A stretch of DNA of 64,000 bases from assembly GCA_027486345.1 (NCBI GenBank), contig JAIXPH010000003.1, positions 1-64,000 of the forward strand, read 5' to 3'. A model generated the notes under the pieces. It saw nothing but the letters and a program-made list of their open reading frames with translations, made no database searches and had not been told where the DNA came from. The DNA is from Paracoccaceae bacterium (GTDB taxonomy: Bacteria; Pseudomonadota; Alphaproteobacteria; Rhodobacterales; Rhodobacteraceae). How positions within the stretch are numbered: position 1 is the stretch's first letter; each line of letters begins with the position of its first letter. Shown in pieces: positions 18,545 through 28,255 of this stretch. The position numbers and the translations under genes were made by a program.

Positions 18545-19714
18545 ATGCAGGATCAACAGGCGACGCGCGGGCGGTGGGCGGTGGCGGCGATGTTCGCGGC
18601 CAATGGGTTCGTCATGGGCTGCTGGGCGCCGCAGATCCCGCTCCTGTTGCCGCGCCATCAGATCACCGAATTCACGCTTGGGCTTTTGATCCTCGCGCTC
18701 GGCCTCGGGGCCGTGGGGGCGATGCTCTTTGCCGGTCGCCTGATCGGTCGGTTCGGGTCGCGCAAGGTCGTTTTAGGCTTTGCGCTGTCGGTCGTGCCGG
18801 TGCTGCCGGTGGTGGTCTTTGCACCGAACCTCTATATCCTCGCCCCGGCGATGGCGCTGATGGGGGCGATGATCGGCTGCATGGATGTCGCCATGAATGC
18901 CAATGCCGTCGAGGTGGAGCGTCGCTTGGGCCGCGCCATCATGTCCTCGTCCCATGGGTTCTGGAGCCTTGGGGGCTTTGTCGGCGGCGCGGCGGGCGGT
19001 TGGGTGCTGGAGCATTGGGGAGCCTCGGTCCAGGCGCTTCTGGCGGCGGTCGGCGCGGCAGTGCTGGTTCTGGGGGCCATGCCCTTCATCCTGCGCGACA
19101 CCCGCGCCCCAGCCCCGGTGGATGCCCCGCGCGAAAAACATCCCCTTCTGCCGCGCGATGCGACGCTGTGGCTTCTGGGGGTGCTGGCACTGTTTTCCAT
19201 GGTGCCCGAAGGCGCGGTGCTGGATTGGGCAGCGCTCTACCTGAAAGAGGAACTGGGGTCTGACCTGTCCACTGCAGCCCTTGGATTTGCGTTCTTTTCC
19301 GCTGCGATGGCCGTGATGCGCTTTGCCGGGGATTCCGTGCGCAACCGCTTTGGCGCGGTGAACACCTTGCGCTATTCCGGGATGATCGCGGCGGCGGGAA
19401 TGCTGGGCGGTGCGCTCGCCCCGACCGACACACTGGTTATCGTCAGCTTCTTCATTGCCGGTCTGGGCATCGCCAACACGGTGCCGATCATGTTTTCAGC
19501 CGCGGGCAACCACCCCGGACTTGCGCCGGGCGCGGGCCTCGCGGCTGTCACCATGTTCGGCTATTCGGGCATCCTTGTCGCGCCATCCACCATCGGCTTT
19601 GTCGCCGAACATGTCGGGTTCCGCTTCACCTATGCGGCGCTGGCCGTGCTGTTGCTGATCGTCGCCGCGCTGGCCGGATCGGCGCGGGCCGCAGATGGGG
19701 TGCGGGGGCACTGA
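18545..19714 (+). CDS. MFS transporter, 389 aa
   Basis: A 12-segment major-facilitator protein starting AVAAMFAANGFVMGCWAPQIP; the loop after the second segment carries the MFS signature (GRLIGRFGSRKVV) near residue 65, and the second half repeats it (VRNRFGAVNTLRYSG). The family resembles the YbjJ/AraJ-type permeases or exporters; the substrate is unknown. A LacI-like half-palindrome GTAAACGTTAC precedes the gene at 18483, but this is weak evidence for regulation. Confidence 0.85.
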   Translation: MQDQQATRGRWAVAAMFAANGFVMGCWAPQIPLLLPRHQITEFTLGLLILALGLGAVGAMLFAGRLIGRFGSRKVVLGFALSVVPVLPVVVFAPNLYILAPAMALMGAMIGCMDVAMNANAVEVERRLGRAIMSSSHGFWSLGGFVGGAAGGWVLEHWGASVQALLAAVGAAVLVLGAMPFILRDTRAPAPVDAPREKHPLLPRDATLWLLGVLALFSMVPEGAVLDWAALYLKEELGSDLSTAALGFAFFSAAMAVMRFAGDSVRNRFGAVNTLRYSGMIAAAGMLGGALAPTDTLVIVSFFIAGLGIANTVPIMFSAAGNHPGLAPGAGLAAVTMFGYSGILVAPSTIGFVAEHVGFRFTYAALAVLLLIVAALAGSARAADGVRGH

Positions 19715-19730
19715 GCCCCCCGCCTTCGCC

Positions 19731-20222
19731 TCAGCCCATCATGTAGTCGCGCTTGCCGATCTCAACGCCGTTGTGGCGCAGGATCGCATAGGCGGTGGTC
19801 AGGTGGAAATGGAACTGGGGCAGCGAATAGCCCAGCAGGAACTGCTCGCCACCAAAGGTCATGTCCTGACCGCCGACTTTCAGCGTGATCTTGCGCTCTT
19901 GCCATCCGGCGTAATCGGCATCAGCAAAGCTGGCCAGATAGTCCCGCGCCGCCGCGATGCGGGCCTGCAATTCCGCGAATGTGGTTTCTGTGTCGGGGAA
20001 GGACTTCGGCTCTGCCCCCGCCAGACGCGCGGCGGCACGGGCGGCGAAATCGCAGGAGAGTTGCACCTGTTTCACGAAGGGCAGCATGTCCGGGTAAAGA
20101 CGGAACTGGATCAGCGCTTCGGGTTTGATGGACTTGGCTTCGGCATGCGCCTCGGCCTTTTTCAACAGGCTGGCAAGGCTGCCCAGAAAGCGGTCATAGG
20201 CAGAGGTTGGTCGGTTCAGCAT
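19731..20222 (-). CDS. DUF1993 protein, 163 aa
   Basis: Matches the DUF1993 pattern: an N-terminal helix (YDRFLGSLASLLKKAEAHAE), FRLYPDMLPFVKQVQLSCDFAA in the middle, and C-terminal LPQFHFHLTTAYAILRHNGV where the HFH resembles a metal site of the DinB/YfiT-like four-helix fold. Function unknown. A second, divergent member lies at 34955-35440. It is convergent with the MFS gene and lies just downstream of the inositol-phosphatase gene, so it may be read on the arg transcript. Confidence 0.85.
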   Translation of the reverse strand: MLNRPTSAYDRFLGSLASLLKKAEAHAEAKSIKPEALIQFRLYPDMLPFVKQVQLSCDFAARAAARLAGAEPKSFPDTETTFAELQARIAAARDYLASFADADYAGWQERKITLKVGGQDMTFGGEQFLLGYSLPQFHFHLTTAYAILRHNGVEIGKRDYMMG

Positions 20223-20273
20223 GGTATCCCCCTTGGCTGTCGCGGCGGAAGGTGGGCCAGCGCGGACCGGCTG

Positions 20274-21125
20274 TCAATCGCCCGACAGAGGGTCAAACAC
20301 CGCGCGGACCGCATCCCAGGTCGCCCGGTCGGGGGCCAGCAGCAGGTTTCCCGCCGTCAGCCCCGGATGATAGGAGGACCCGTCCATGAGGGCCGCATAT
20401 CCCCCCGCCTCGGCATGGATCAGCACGCCAGCGGCATGATCCCAAGGCATCAGCGCTTCGGTCAGCAGAAAACCCATCGCGCCGCTGCACAGCGCGCGGT
20501 ATTCCCATGCCGAACAGCGCAGGGTCTGGGTCGCGCGAAACAGCAAGGACCGCAGGGCATGATGCTCCGCCCCCGCCATTCGGTGAGGGGCGACAAACCC
20601 CGACACCTCTGCAACCGGGGCCCCTGGGGCCACCGACAGGCGCGTGCGCGCCCCGTCCGCCGCCACATGCCACGCCCCCTTGCCCGGTGTGGCAGCGATG
20701 AAATCCCCGGTCACCGGATAATGGATCATCCCGGCAAGGGTTTGCCCGCCACGCACCAGCGCGAGGATCATGCCAAAGATCGGCAGGCCATGAGCAAAGT
20801 TCCACGTCCCATCCACCGGATCGACCACGGCGATCAGGTCATCGCTGGCCAGACGATCCAACACGGCGGGATCGGCGGAGACGGCTTCTTCCCCCACCAT
20901 CACCACCCCCGGCAGCAAGGTGGACAGGGCCAAGCCCAAGGCACGTTCGGCCCCGATGTCGGCATCGGTCACCAGATCATCCGGCCCGGTCTTGGTGCGG
21001 GCGGACTCTGACATCACAGCCCGAAAACGCGGCAGCACTTCTGCCGCCGCGACCTGTGCCATCACCCCCATGAGGGATGACAGCAATGCATCGTCGAGCG
21101 TGACCGTCACTTGCCCAGACACCAC
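20274..21125 (-). CDS. Inositol monophosphatase-family protein
   Basis: A Mg2+-dependent phosphatase of the IMPase/CysQ/HisN group: metal motifs [21 protein letters not shown] near 100, and [16 protein letters not shown] near 229. The substrate cannot be decided; histidinol phosphate, PAP or inositol phosphate are candidates. The ATG at 21125 overlaps argF by 19 bases; a GTG at 21110 that overlaps the argF stop as GTGA is an equally good start. The position after argD-argF implies cotranscription with arginine synthesis. Confidence 0.88.
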   Translation of the reverse strand: MVSGQVTVTLDDALLSSLMGVMAQVAAAEVLPRFRAVMSESARTKTGPDDLVTDADIGAERALGLALSTLLPGVVMVGEEAVSADPAVLDRLASDDLIAVVDPVDGTWNFAHGLPIFGMILALVRGGQTLAGMIHYPVTGDFIAATPGKGAWHVAADGARTRLSVAPGAPVAEVSGFVAPHRMAGAEHHALRSLLFRATQTLRCSAWEYRALCSGAMGFLLTEALMPWDHAAGVLIHAEAGGYAALMDGSSYHPGLTAGNLLLAPDRATWDAVRAVFDPLSGD

Positions 21126-22033
21126 CGCATGATCGCCTTTTGTGCGTGCAGGCGGTTTTCGGCCTCGTCGAAGATCACAGAATGCGGGCCGTCCATCACG
21201 GCACTGGTCGCCTCGTCATTGCGATGGGCGGGCAGGCAATGCATGAACAGCGCGTCGGGCTTGGCGCGGGCCATCAGCGCCTCATTCACCTGATAGGCGC
21301 GGAGTTGGTTGTGGCGGCGCTCCTTGGCGCTTTCGGGATCATGCATCGACACCCAAGTGTCGGTGACCACCAGATCGGCCCCTTCGATGGCGGCAAAGGG
21401 ATCGCGTTCGATCCGCACCTTGACCCCCTGATCGCGGGCCAGACCAACCCACTCCGCCTCGGGGTCGAGAGTCTGCGGGCCGGTGAAGGTGAAATCAAAC
21501 CCGAACTGCCCCGCCGCGTGCAGGAAGGAGGCGCAGACGTTGTTGCCATCCCCGGCCCAGACCACCTTCTTGCCGGCGATCGGGCCGCGATGTTCCTCGT
21601 AGGTCATGACATCGGCCATGATCTGGCAGGGATGCGTGCGGTTGGTCAGGCCGTTGATGACGGGGACGGTGGCATGTTCTGCCATCTCCAGCAGCGTCGA
21701 CTCTTCAAACGTGCGGATCATGATCAGATCGACATAGCGCGACAGCACCCGGGCGGTGTCGGCGATGGTCTCGCCATGGCCAAGCTGCATCTCCTTGCCC
21801 GACAGCACCATCGTCTGCCCGCCCATCTGGCGCACGCCCACGTCAAAGGACACACGCGTCCGGGTAGAGGGCTTTTCGAAGATCAAGGCCACCATATGCC
21901 CCGCCAAGGGTTGGTCATCATCCGGCGCGCCCTTGGGGCGGCCATTGCGCGCGGTCTTGATGCGCTGCGCGGCGTCGATCATGCCCCGCAGTTCGGCGGC
22001 GTCGGTCTTGTGGATGTCGAGGAAGTGCTTCAT
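21107..22033 (-). CDS. argF: Ornithine carbamoyltransferase
   Basis: Makes citrulline from ornithine and carbamoyl phosphate in arginine synthesis. The 308-residue protein has the carbamoyl-phosphate motif [11 protein letters not shown] near 51-60, [15 protein letters not shown], the ornithine loop [12 protein letters not shown], and [11 protein letters not shown] with the catalytic Cys. It lies downstream of argD with 136 bases between, a gap that holds copy C of the AAATATCC element. No ArgR box is evident. Confidence 0.97.
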   Translation of the reverse strand: MKHFLDIHKTDAAELRGMIDAAQRIKTARNGRPKGAPDDDQPLAGHMVALIFEKPSTRTRVSFDVGVRQMGGQTMVLSGKEMQLGHGETIADTARVLSRYVDLIMIRTFEESTLLEMAEHATVPVINGLTNRTHPCQIMADVMTYEEHRGPIAGKKVVWAGDGNNVCASFLHAAGQFGFDFTFTGPQTLDPEAEWVGLARDQGVKVRIERDPFAAIEGADLVVTDTWVSMHDPESAKERRHNQLRAYQVNEALMARAKPDALFMHCLPAHRNDEATSAVMDGPHSVIFDEAENRLHAQKAIMRWCLGK

Positions 22034-22063
22034 GTCAAAACGGTTCTCTTGATGGCCGGCCCC

Positions 22064-22110
22064 GGGGGCCGTCTGCCCCCGGACCCCCGAGGATATTTTC
22101 AGGACAGAAA
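22064..22110 (-). repeat. AAATATCC intergenic element, copy C
   Basis: In the argD-argF gap. On the minus strand AAATATCC (22098-22091) is followed by TCGGGGG and a G/C hairpin (GGGGGCAGACGGCCCCCGGG). Confidence 0.7.
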
Positions 22111-22169
22111 ATGAAGGGGCCGTGGTCGCAGCCCTGTCCTATGTGTCCGCTCTGCGGTCGCGTGCATCG

Positions 22170-23348
22170 TCAGACCGCCTGTTCCACGGCGGTGGCGGCG
22201 CGGTCAAGGCGGGCCAGCGCTTCGGCAATATCGGCCTCGGTGATGGTCAGCGCGGGCAGGATACGGATAACGTTGTCAGCGGCAGGCACCGTCAACAGGT
22301 GCTGGCCGTAAGCCGCCTTGACCACGTCGGTGTTGGTGGCGGTGCATTTCAGGCCCAGCATCAGGCCCTGACCCCGGACCGAGGCGAAGACCTGCGGATG
22401 GGCGGCGACCAGACCCTCCAGCCCCTGCCGGAACTGCGCGGCGCGGCGGCTGACATCGGACAGGAAGGCATCGTCGCCCACAATCTCCACCACCTTGGCC
22501 CCCACGGCGCAACCCAAGGGATTGCCGCCATAGGTCGATCCATGCGTGCCCGCCGTCATGCCGGAGGCGGCGTTCTCGGTCGCAAGCACCGCGCCCAGCG
22601 GGAAGCCGCCGCCGATGCCCTTGGCCACCATCATGATGTCCGGCGTCACGCCCGCCCATTCATGGGCGAACAGCTTGCCCGTCCGGCCCATACCGCACTG
22701 CACCTCATCAAACACCAGAAGCGCGCCCGTGGCATCGCAGAGATCGCGCAGGCCCTTCAGGCAGGCATCGGGCAGGGTGCGGATGCCGCCTTCCCCTTGC
22801 ACAGGCTCAATCATCACCGCCGCCACCTGATCCGTCAGCGCGGCGCGCAGGGCATCGTGATCGCCAAAGGGCAGCGATCTGAACCCCGGCATCAATGGGC
22901 CAAAGCCCTTGGTCATCTTTTCCGACCCCGCCGCCGCGATGGCCCCGGTTGAGCGGCCGTGGAACGAGCCCTCAAACGTCAGGATCAGAGTCCGCTCGGG
23001 CTGGCCCTTTTCGTACCAGTGTTTGCGGACCATCTTGATGGCGAGTTCGGCCGCTTCGGTCCCCGAATTGGTGAAGAACGCCGTATCGGCAAAGGTCTTT
23101 TCCACCAGAAGATCGGCCAGCCGTTCCTGTTCCGGAATGCGGTAGAGGTTCGAGACATGCCACAGCTTGCCCGCCTGTTCGGTCAGGGTCGCCACCAGCG
23201 CCGGATGGGCATGGCCCAGCGCATTGACCGCGATGCCAGCGCCCAAATCCAGATATCGGCTGCCATCCTCGGCCCAAAGCCAGGAGCCTTCGCCCTTGGT
23301 AAAGGCGAGGGGGGCGCGGTTGTAGGTCGGCAGGACATGCGAAATCAT
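22170..23348 (-). CDS. argD: Acetylornithine aminotransferase
   Basis: A class III PLP aminotransferase of 392 residues that converts N-acetylglutamate semialdehyde to acetylornithine. Visible: N-terminal YNRAPLAFTKGEGSWLWAEDG, the GSEAAELAIKMVRKHW region (NSGTEAAE), the substrate/PLP loop VFDEVQCGMGRTG, and the Schiff-base lysine in MVAKGIGGGFPLGA near 242. It is the first gene of the argD-argF-phosphatase run. It may also serve in lysine synthesis. Confidence 0.95.
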   Translation of the reverse strand: MISHVLPTYNRAPLAFTKGEGSWLWAEDGSRYLDLGAGIAVNALGHAHPALVATLTEQAGKLWHVSNLYRIPEQERLADLLVEKTFADTAFFTNSGTEAAELAIKMVRKHWYEKGQPERTLILTFEGSFHGRSTGAIAAAGSEKMTKGFGPLMPGFRSLPFGDHDALRAALTDQVAAVMIEPVQGEGGIRTLPDACLKGLRDLCDATGALLVFDEVQCGMGRTGKLFAHEWAGVTPDIMMVAKGIGGGFPLGAVLATENAASGMTAGTHGSTYGGNPLGCAVGAKVVEIVGDDAFLSDVSRRAAQFRQGLEGLVAAHPQVFASVRGQGLMLGLKCTATNTDVVKAAYGQHLLTVPAADNVIRILPALTITEADIAEALARLDRAATAVEQAV

Positions 23349-23640
23349 GGGTCTGGTCCTTGGAAGCGAAGCCCTAGCCGTAAAGGCAGGCCAAGGCAGG
23401 TGTCAACGAGGGAAGGGTGCGGCCCGATGGTCAAAGGCACGCAGAAATGACCTTCGGCGCCTCAGGCGCGTCGGCGTCGCAGCGAAAGGATATGGGGCGC
23501 GGCGTTGGTCATGGGATGAGCATAGGGCACCGGGGCGTGCAGGAAAAGCGGAAGTTTCGGCGGCGGCGCGCGCGGCCCATCCTTGTCGCGGCATGCCGCA
23601 TCGCCCAGACTGCGCAAGACCTGCACGCCCGGGTGATGCC

Positions 23641-24192
23641 ATGACGAAGACAGCCTTGATCGTGATCGACATGCAGCAGGACATGGCCGACCGCCTTGCG
23701 GCAGGTCGGGATGTTGCGCCAGACGGGGTGCCGGATCGCATCGCAGCCCTTCTGGCACGGGCGCGGGCAGTGGGTGTGCCGGTGCTGCATGTCCACCACG
23801 ACGACCCCAACCCCACCGCCGCCATCCGCCTTGACCGTCCCGGCGGTGCGCCCATGCCCTGCGCCGCGCCCTTGGCGGGAGAGAGGGTGGTGGTCAAGCA
23901 CGGCTCGTCGGGGTTTGCGGGCACCGCTCTTGAACGATATCTGCGCGACCTTGGGGCCTCACGTCTTGTGGTGGTGGGGGCTGTCTTGGGGTTTTGCGTG
24001 TCATCCACCATCCGCGATGCGGTGGCGCGCGGTTTTGCCGTCGATCTGGTGGGCGATGCGGTTCTGTCCTTTGACCTGCCCGACCGGCGCGGTGGCACGA
24101 TCCCGGCGGCAACGGTGCGCGCGGTGCATGGGATGACGCTGGCTCTGGATTTCGCCCGGTGGCAGTCCGCAGAGGCCGTGGTCTTTGCCTGA
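23641..24192 (+). CDS. Isochorismatase-family cysteine hydrolase, 183 aa
   Basis: A stand-alone isochorismatase-fold protein: TALIVIDMQQDMAD with the catalytic Asp at 10, a lysine in VVVKHGSSGFAGT near 83-90, and the nucleophile Cys in GAVLGFCVSSTIRDA near 120. The Cys loop usually reads G-x-x-T/D-x-x-CV; here the leucine in GAVLGFCV is atypical. Family members hydrolyse nicotinamide, N-carbamoylsarcosine and similar amides. The substrate is not evident. It diverges from argD. Confidence 0.82.
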   Translation: MTKTALIVIDMQQDMADRLAAGRDVAPDGVPDRIAALLARARAVGVPVLHVHHDDPNPTAAIRLDRPGGAPMPCAAPLAGERVVVKHGSSGFAGTALERYLRDLGASRLVVVGAVLGFCVSSTIRDAVARGFAVDLVGDAVLSFDLPDRRGGTIPAATVRAVHGMTLALDFARWQSAEAVVFA

Positions 24193-24328
24193 AATCCACG
24201 GAACCGGGACGGTTCGGCGCAGAACGGTTCGGACGGCGGGGCCAAACCCTTGAACTTTCGCCCCGGCGCTTGTATCCCGCCCTGTCCCCTATAGAATGGG
24301 GCGATCTTTTGAAAACCGAGGTACCCCG

Positions 24329-24967
24329 ATGTCCTGGACCGACGAGCGCGTCGAGACGCTCAAGCGCATGTGGGCCGAAGGCCAGAGCGCCAGCCAGATC
24401 GCCAAGGAACTGGGCGGGGTCACCCGCAACGCCGTGATCGGCAAGGTCCACCGGCTGGGCCTGTCCAACCGTGTCACCGGCGCCACCGGCCGCGACGAGG
24501 AAGAGGTGGAAGCGCCAGCCGCACCGCCCGCCGCAGCCCCCCGCGCCGAACCGCCGCGCGCCGCCGAACCACCGCGCGCCGAACCGGCCCCGGCGGCCCG
24601 TCCCGCCCCTGCGCCGGAACGCCCGGCCCTTGCCCCGGCGGCAGCCGCCCCCGCATCGGGTGCCAGCGTGACCCCGCTGCCGATCCGCAAGGCGATCATT
24701 CCTGCGGGCCAGCCCCTGCCGCCGCAGCCTTCGGCCAATGAGATCAGCCCCGAAGCGCTGGCCTCGGTGCGCGAAGTGGAAAAGCGCGCGCGCAAGCTGA
24801 CGCTGATGGAACTGACCGAACGCACCTGCAAATGGCCGATCGGTGACCCCGCAACGGATGATTTCTGGTTCTGCGGCCTGCCCTCCTTGCCCGGCAAACC
24901 CTATTGCGAGGCGCATGTCGGCGTGGCCTTCCAACCGATGAGCGCGCGCCGCGACCGCCGCCGCTGA
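24329..24967 (+). CDS. gcrA: GcrA cell cycle regulator
   Basis: GcrA works with sigma-70 at promoters with methylated GANTC sites in alphaproteobacteria. The ATG at 24329 follows GAGG with 7-base spacing and gives MSWTDERVETLKRMWAEG, the hallmark N-terminus with its helix-turn-helix (ASQIAKELGGVTRNAVIGKV). A long Ala/Pro-rich linker follows (residues about 55-120), then the sigma-interacting domain RTCKWPIGDP and FCGLPSLPGKPYCEAH. The 212-residue length is longer than Caulobacter GcrA because of the linker. It ends at a clear terminator. Confidence 0.95.
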   Translation: MSWTDERVETLKRMWAEGQSASQIAKELGGVTRNAVIGKVHRLGLSNRVTGATGRDEEEVEAPAAPPAAAPRAEPPRAAEPPRAEPAPAARPAPAPERPALAPAAAAPASGASVTPLPIRKAIIPAGQPLPPQPSANEISPEALASVREVEKRARKLTLMELTERTCKWPIGDPATDDFWFCGLPSLPGKPYCEAHVGVAFQPMSARRDRRR

Positions 24968-24989
24968 TCCTGACCGAGCCAGCCAATGA

Positions 24990-25030
24990 CCCCGCCCCGG
25001 AGAAAAATCCGTGGCGGGGTTTTCCTTTTG
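24990..25030 (+). terminator. gcrA terminator
   Basis: CCCCGCC (24990-24996) pairs with GGCGGGG (25013-25019), followed by TTTTCCTTTT. Confidence 0.9.
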
Positions 25031-25040
25031 CCCCAGTCTT

Positions 25041-25117
25041 CTCTGCGCCAAATATCCTCGGGGGGAATGCCGCGCCTGCGCGGCATGTGGGGGGCAGACA
25101 GCCCCCCTTGCGCCACG
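25041..25117 (+). repeat. AAATATCC intergenic element, copy D
   Basis: AAATATCC at 25050-25057, then TCGGGGGG, a small hairpin, and a GGGGGGCAGACAGCCCCCC hairpin. It lies between the gcrA terminator and rimO. Confidence 0.75.
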
Positions 25118-25180
25118 CCCTTCACCCGCGCGACGCTTTGCTGTATGGGAACGCCTTCTCAGCCCCCAGCCGGTTCCCCC

Positions 25181-26560
25181 ATGTCGCAAAATCCGCCGAA
25201 CCTTCGCCCTGACCTTGCCCGCGCCGATGTGCCCGACACCCGGCGCGCGGGGCAGCCGACCATCGGCATGGTCTCCTTGGGCTGCCCCAAGGCATTGGTG
25301 GACAGCGAACGCATCCTGACCCGCCTGCGCGCCGAAGGCTATGCCATCAGCCCTGATTACAAGGGCGCGGATGCGGTGATCGTGAACACCTGCGGTTTTC
25401 TGGACAGCGCCAAGGCCGAGTCGCTGGACGCCATCGGCGAGGCTTTGCGCGAGAATGGCCGGGTGATCGTGACGGGCTGTCTGGGGGCGGAGCCGGAGTA
25501 TATCACCGGCGCGCATCCCAAGGTCTTGGCCGTCACCGGACCGCATCAATATGAACAGGTGCTGGACGCTGTGCATGGGGCGGTGCCGCCCGCGCCCGAT
25601 CCGTTCATTGACCTCTTGCCCGCCACCAGCGTGTCTTTGACGCCGCGCCATTACAGCTATCTGAAGATTTCCGAAGGCTGCAATCACAAGTGCAAGTTCT
25701 GCATCATCCCCGACATGCGCGGCAAACTGGTCAGCCGCCCCGCCCATGCCGTGCTGCGCGAGGCGGAAAAGCTGGTCGAGGCGGGGGTGCGGGAACTGCT
25801 GGTCATCAGCCAAGACACCTCGGCCTACGGGGTGGACCGCAAGCATGACGAAAGCCCGTGGAAGGATCGCCAAGTCCGCGCCCATATCACGGACCTCGCG
25901 CGAGAGATGGGGCAATTGGGGGCGTGGGTGCGGCTGCATTATGTCTATCCCTACCCGCATGTGCGCGACCTGATCCCGCTGATGGCCGAAGGGCTGATCC
26001 TGCCCTACCTCGACATCCCCTTTCAACACGCCCACCCCGATACGCTGAAGCGCATGGCCCGCCCTGCGGCGGCGGCGCGGACGCTGGACGAGATCGCCGC
26101 ATGGCGCGCGGCCTGCCCGGACATCACCCTGCGCTCCACCTTCATCGTGGGCTATCCGGGTGAGACTGAGGCCGAATTCCAGACCCTGCTCGACTGGCTG
26201 GATGAGGCGCAGCTGGACCGCGTCGGCTGCTTCAAATACGAAAACGTCGCAGGCGCGCGGTCCAATGACCTGCCCGACCATGTGCCCGCTGAGGTCAAGC
26301 AAGAGCGGTGGGACCGCTTCATGGAAAAGGCGCAAGCGATTTCCGAAGCGAAACTGGCCGCCAAAGTAGGCCGGGTGATGGATGTGATCGTGGATGAGGT
26401 GGACGAAGAGGGCGCCACCTGCCGCACCAAATCCGACGCACCCGAAATCGACGGCAACCTTTTCATCGACGAAGGGTTCGAGGAATTGCGCCCCGGCGAC
26501 ATCGTCTCGGTCGAGGTTGAGGAGTCGGGCGAGTATGACCTCTGGGGACGGCTGGTCTGA
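25181..26560 (+). CDS. rimO: Ribosomal protein S12 methylthiotransferase RimO
   Basis: A radical-SAM enzyme (459 residues) that adds a methylthio group to Asp of ribosomal protein S12. The N-terminal UPF0004 domain shows [20 protein letters not shown] and VTGCLG with its three cluster cysteines; the radical-SAM motif is [13 protein letters not shown]. The C-terminal TRAM-type domain ([29 protein letters not shown]) selects RimO over MiaB. The ATG at 25181 follows non-coding sequence; the open frame before it contains repeat copy D. Confidence 0.95.
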   Translation: MSQNPPNLRPDLARADVPDTRRAGQPTIGMVSLGCPKALVDSERILTRLRAEGYAISPDYKGADAVIVNTCGFLDSAKAESLDAIGEALRENGRVIVTGCLGAEPEYITGAHPKVLAVTGPHQYEQVLDAVHGAVPPAPDPFIDLLPATSVSLTPRHYSYLKISEGCNHKCKFCIIPDMRGKLVSRPAHAVLREAEKLVEAGVRELLVISQDTSAYGVDRKHDESPWKDRQVRAHITDLAREMGQLGAWVRLHYVYPYPHVRDLIPLMAEGLILPYLDIPFQHAHPDTLKRMARPAAAARTLDEIAAWRAACPDITLRSTFIVGYPGETEAEFQTLLDWLDEAQLDRVGCFKYENVAGARSNDLPDHVPAEVKQERWDRFMEKAQAISEAKLAAKVGRVMDVIVDEVDEEGATCRTKSDAPEIDGNLFIDEGFEELRPGDIVSVEVEESGEYDLWGRLV

Positions 26561-26656
26561 CCCTTGGGTCCTGTCCCCCAGGACGCCGAGCGCGACGCTT
26601 GACCAGACCCCGGCGCAGCGGACAGGATGGCGGCCAACCCGAGCAGGAGAGCCGCC

Positions 26657-26899
26657 ATGTCTGACGTTCCGATCATCGCCCAGAAAGCCCCCTACCCGAT
26701 CGCGGTGGAGGAAGGAAAATCCTACTTCTGGTGCGCCTGCGGGCAATCCAAGAACCAGCCCTTCTGCGACGGCTCGCACAAGGGCAGCAGCTTTGTGCCC
26801 ACCAAGGTGACGGCGGAAAAAGACGGAACCCTGTTCTTCTGCGGCTGCAAGCACTCGGCCAAATCGCCCTTCTGCGACGGGTCGCATTCCAAGCTGTAA
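26657..26899 (+). CDS. CDGSH iron-sulfur domain protein, 80 aa
   Basis: Two CDGSH zinc-finger-like repeats, WCACGQSKNQPFCDGSHKG and FCGCKHSAKSPFCDGSHSK. Each has C-x-C-x10-C-x3-H ligands for a redox-active [2Fe-2S] cluster. The small two-repeat form resembles bacterial mitoNEET-like proteins with a role in iron or redox balance. AGGAG lies 8 bases before the ATG at 26657, so the longer upstream start at 26627 is rejected. It follows rimO by 96 bases on the same strand. Confidence 0.92.
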   Translation: MSDVPIIAQKAPYPIAVEEGKSYFWCACGQSKNQPFCDGSHKGSSFVPTKVTAEKDGTLFFCGCKHSAKSPFCDGSHSKL

Positions 26900-26925
26900 G
26901 CGGCGGGCTGTGTAACTGCCCTAAT

Positions 26926-27020
26926 AGGCGGGGGGTTTCACACCCCCGTCGTCCATCGGTTCTCGGACCGATGGCGAATCCGATGGCCGTCCCCCCGTGG
27001 GATATTTGAGCAAGGGGAAG
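26926..27020 (-). repeat. AAATATCC intergenic element, copy E
   Basis: GGATATTT at 27000-27007 (minus-strand AAATATCC) with GAGCAAGGGGAAG to its right and a GGGGGG...CCCCC hairpin to its left. This copy precedes, rather than follows, the next gene. Confidence 0.65.
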
Positions 27021-27063
27021 ACAAGGGCGTTGGCGGTTTGCCTTCGCGCGCTACCTTTCCCCC

Positions 27064-27471
27064 ATGACCGAAGACACCCGCATCCTTTACAACGACACCT
27101 GCCCCCTGTGCCGGTTCGAGATTGACCATTACCGCACCCGCGCTTCGGCGACGGGGGCGCCCTTGGCCTTTGATCCCTTGGACCGGGCCGAGACCTGGGG
27201 CCTGACCGAGGATCAGGCGGCCCGCGCCCTGCATGTGCGGCAGGGGGATCAGGTCCTCTCGGGGCTGGCAGCGTTTCGCGCGATCTGGGCGGGGTTGCCG
27301 GGCTGGCGTTGGCTGGCCGTTGTGACTGGTCTGCCGGGCGTCCGGCAGGTGATCGGCTTTGTGTATGACCGGATCGCGGCACCGCTGCTTTACCGCGCGC
27401 ATCTGCGCCGCCAGGCGCGGCTTAGCCGATCAGGATCACCAGCCACGCCACCCCGCCCGCCAGCGCCGTAA
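27064..27471 (+). CDS. DCC1-like thiol-disulfide oxidoreductase (DUF393)
   Basis: A 135-residue DUF393 protein. RILYNDTCPLCRFEIDHYR carries the CxxC motif at residues 13-16, followed by the family's DPLDRAETWGL and a C-terminal hydrophobic region (IGFVYDRIAAPLLY). The fold is predicted thioredoxin-like. The gene ends by overlapping the 3' end of the convergent dgkA gene by 50 bases. Ser/Pro-rich terminal residues (SGSPATPPRPPAP) lie in that overlap. Confidence 0.88.
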   Translation: MTEDTRILYNDTCPLCRFEIDHYRTRASATGAPLAFDPLDRAETWGLTEDQAARALHVRQGDQVLSGLAAFRAIWAGLPGWRWLAVVTGLPGVRQVIGFVYDRIAAPLLYRAHLRRQARLSRSGSPATPPRPPAP

Positions 27472-27784
27472 GTGCCACACAGGCGCTGCCGCAATCCTTG
27501 GCCTTGCCTGCCAAGGGATGGGGGGTCGGCTGCACCATGTCCACCACCACCTCCACCGCCGTGTTGATCAGTTCGGCGGCAAGGATCAGCAGCCCCAGCG
27601 CAAGGATAAGGGCCCGCTCCCCCGGCGTCAGGTCCAGCGCAAAGGCCAAAGCGGCGGAGAGGAGATTGACCAACACCCATTGCCGCAGCGACTTTTCGCT
27701 CTGCCATGCCGCGCGGACGCCCTGCCATGACCACAGGCAGGTGTTGCCGATGCGGCGCGTCTCCGCCCCAAGCCACTCAATCAT
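27422..27784 (-). CDS. dgkA: Diacylglycerol kinase
   Basis: A prokaryotic integral-membrane DgkA (120 residues) that recycles diacylglycerol to phosphatidic acid. It shows three membrane spans and the catalytic signature ELINTAVEVVVDMVQ near residue 70 followed by HPLAGKAKDCGSACV near 90. Some Rhodobacterales DgkA homologues may act on undecaprenol instead. Its 3' end overlaps the DCC1 gene tail-to-tail. Confidence 0.92.
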   Translation of the reverse strand: MIEWLGAETRRIGNTCLWSWQGVRAAWQSEKSLRQWVLVNLLSAALAFALDLTPGERALILALGLLILAAELINTAVEVVVDMVQPTPHPLAGKAKDCGSACVALTALAGGVAWLVILIG

Positions 27785-27832
27785 GCCGGTCCCCCCCTGC
27801 TTGCAGGGCGCTGCGGCCCGCTTGGAGGCAGG

Positions 27833-28195
27833 CTAGCGGCTGTCGGCCAGCGCGTCGAGATAGGCGCGCACACAGGTGACGACATGGGCGAATCGGTCGC
27901 CACCCAGATGCACGCCGCCATACCAGCGTGTCACCACCACGATGTGATCGACCAGTCCGGCGCGCTCCAGCATCTTCAGGATCACCGCGCCTGCGCCGGA
28001 TTCACCGTCATCGCCCTTTTGCGCGCCGCCCTCGGACAGGACCACGGCCCATGTGTTATGCGTGGCCTTGGCGTATTTCTTGACCCGTTTCAGATCGGTC
28101 AGGAACGCCTCCACCCCTGCCCGGCCAATCACCGGCCCACCAGAGACGGCGTAGCGCGAGCCACGGTCCGACACCACCGATTCAAGCTGGATCAT
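27833..28195 (-). CDS. YigZ/IMPACT-family protein (N-terminal domain only)
   Basis: UPF0029/IMPACT domain: GSRYAVSGGPVIGRAGVEAFL, then KKYAKATHNTWAVVLSEG with the conserved His, DDGESGAGAVILKML and TRWYGGVHLGGDRFAHV. The length (120 residues) lacks the C-terminal domain seen in E. coli YigZ, so it may bind partners differently. Eukaryotic IMPACT modulates GCN2; bacterial function is uncertain. ATG at 28195 is preferred over the earlier in-frame ATG at 28228. Confidence 0.85.
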   Translation of the reverse strand: MIQLESVVSDRGSRYAVSGGPVIGRAGVEAFLTDLKRVKKYAKATHNTWAVVLSEGGAQKGDDGESGAGAVILKMLERAGLVDHIVVVTRWYGGVHLGGDRFAHVVTCVRAYLDALADSR

Positions 28196-28255
28196 CCTGC
28201 CCCCCATCGCCCGGCACAGGGATGGCACGCCGGATCGGCAGGCTCAAGCCGGGCG

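Noticed and set aside
23462-23758. 98-codon minus-strand ORF between argD and the isochorismatase gene
   Set aside because: It overlaps the start of the isochorismatase gene and shows no family pattern; probably a chance ORF.
23894-26887. 997-codon open frame on the minus strand opposite gcrA and rimO
   Set aside because: It is antisense to rimO and gcrA, which have clear families; long open frames on the opposite strand are expected at this base composition.
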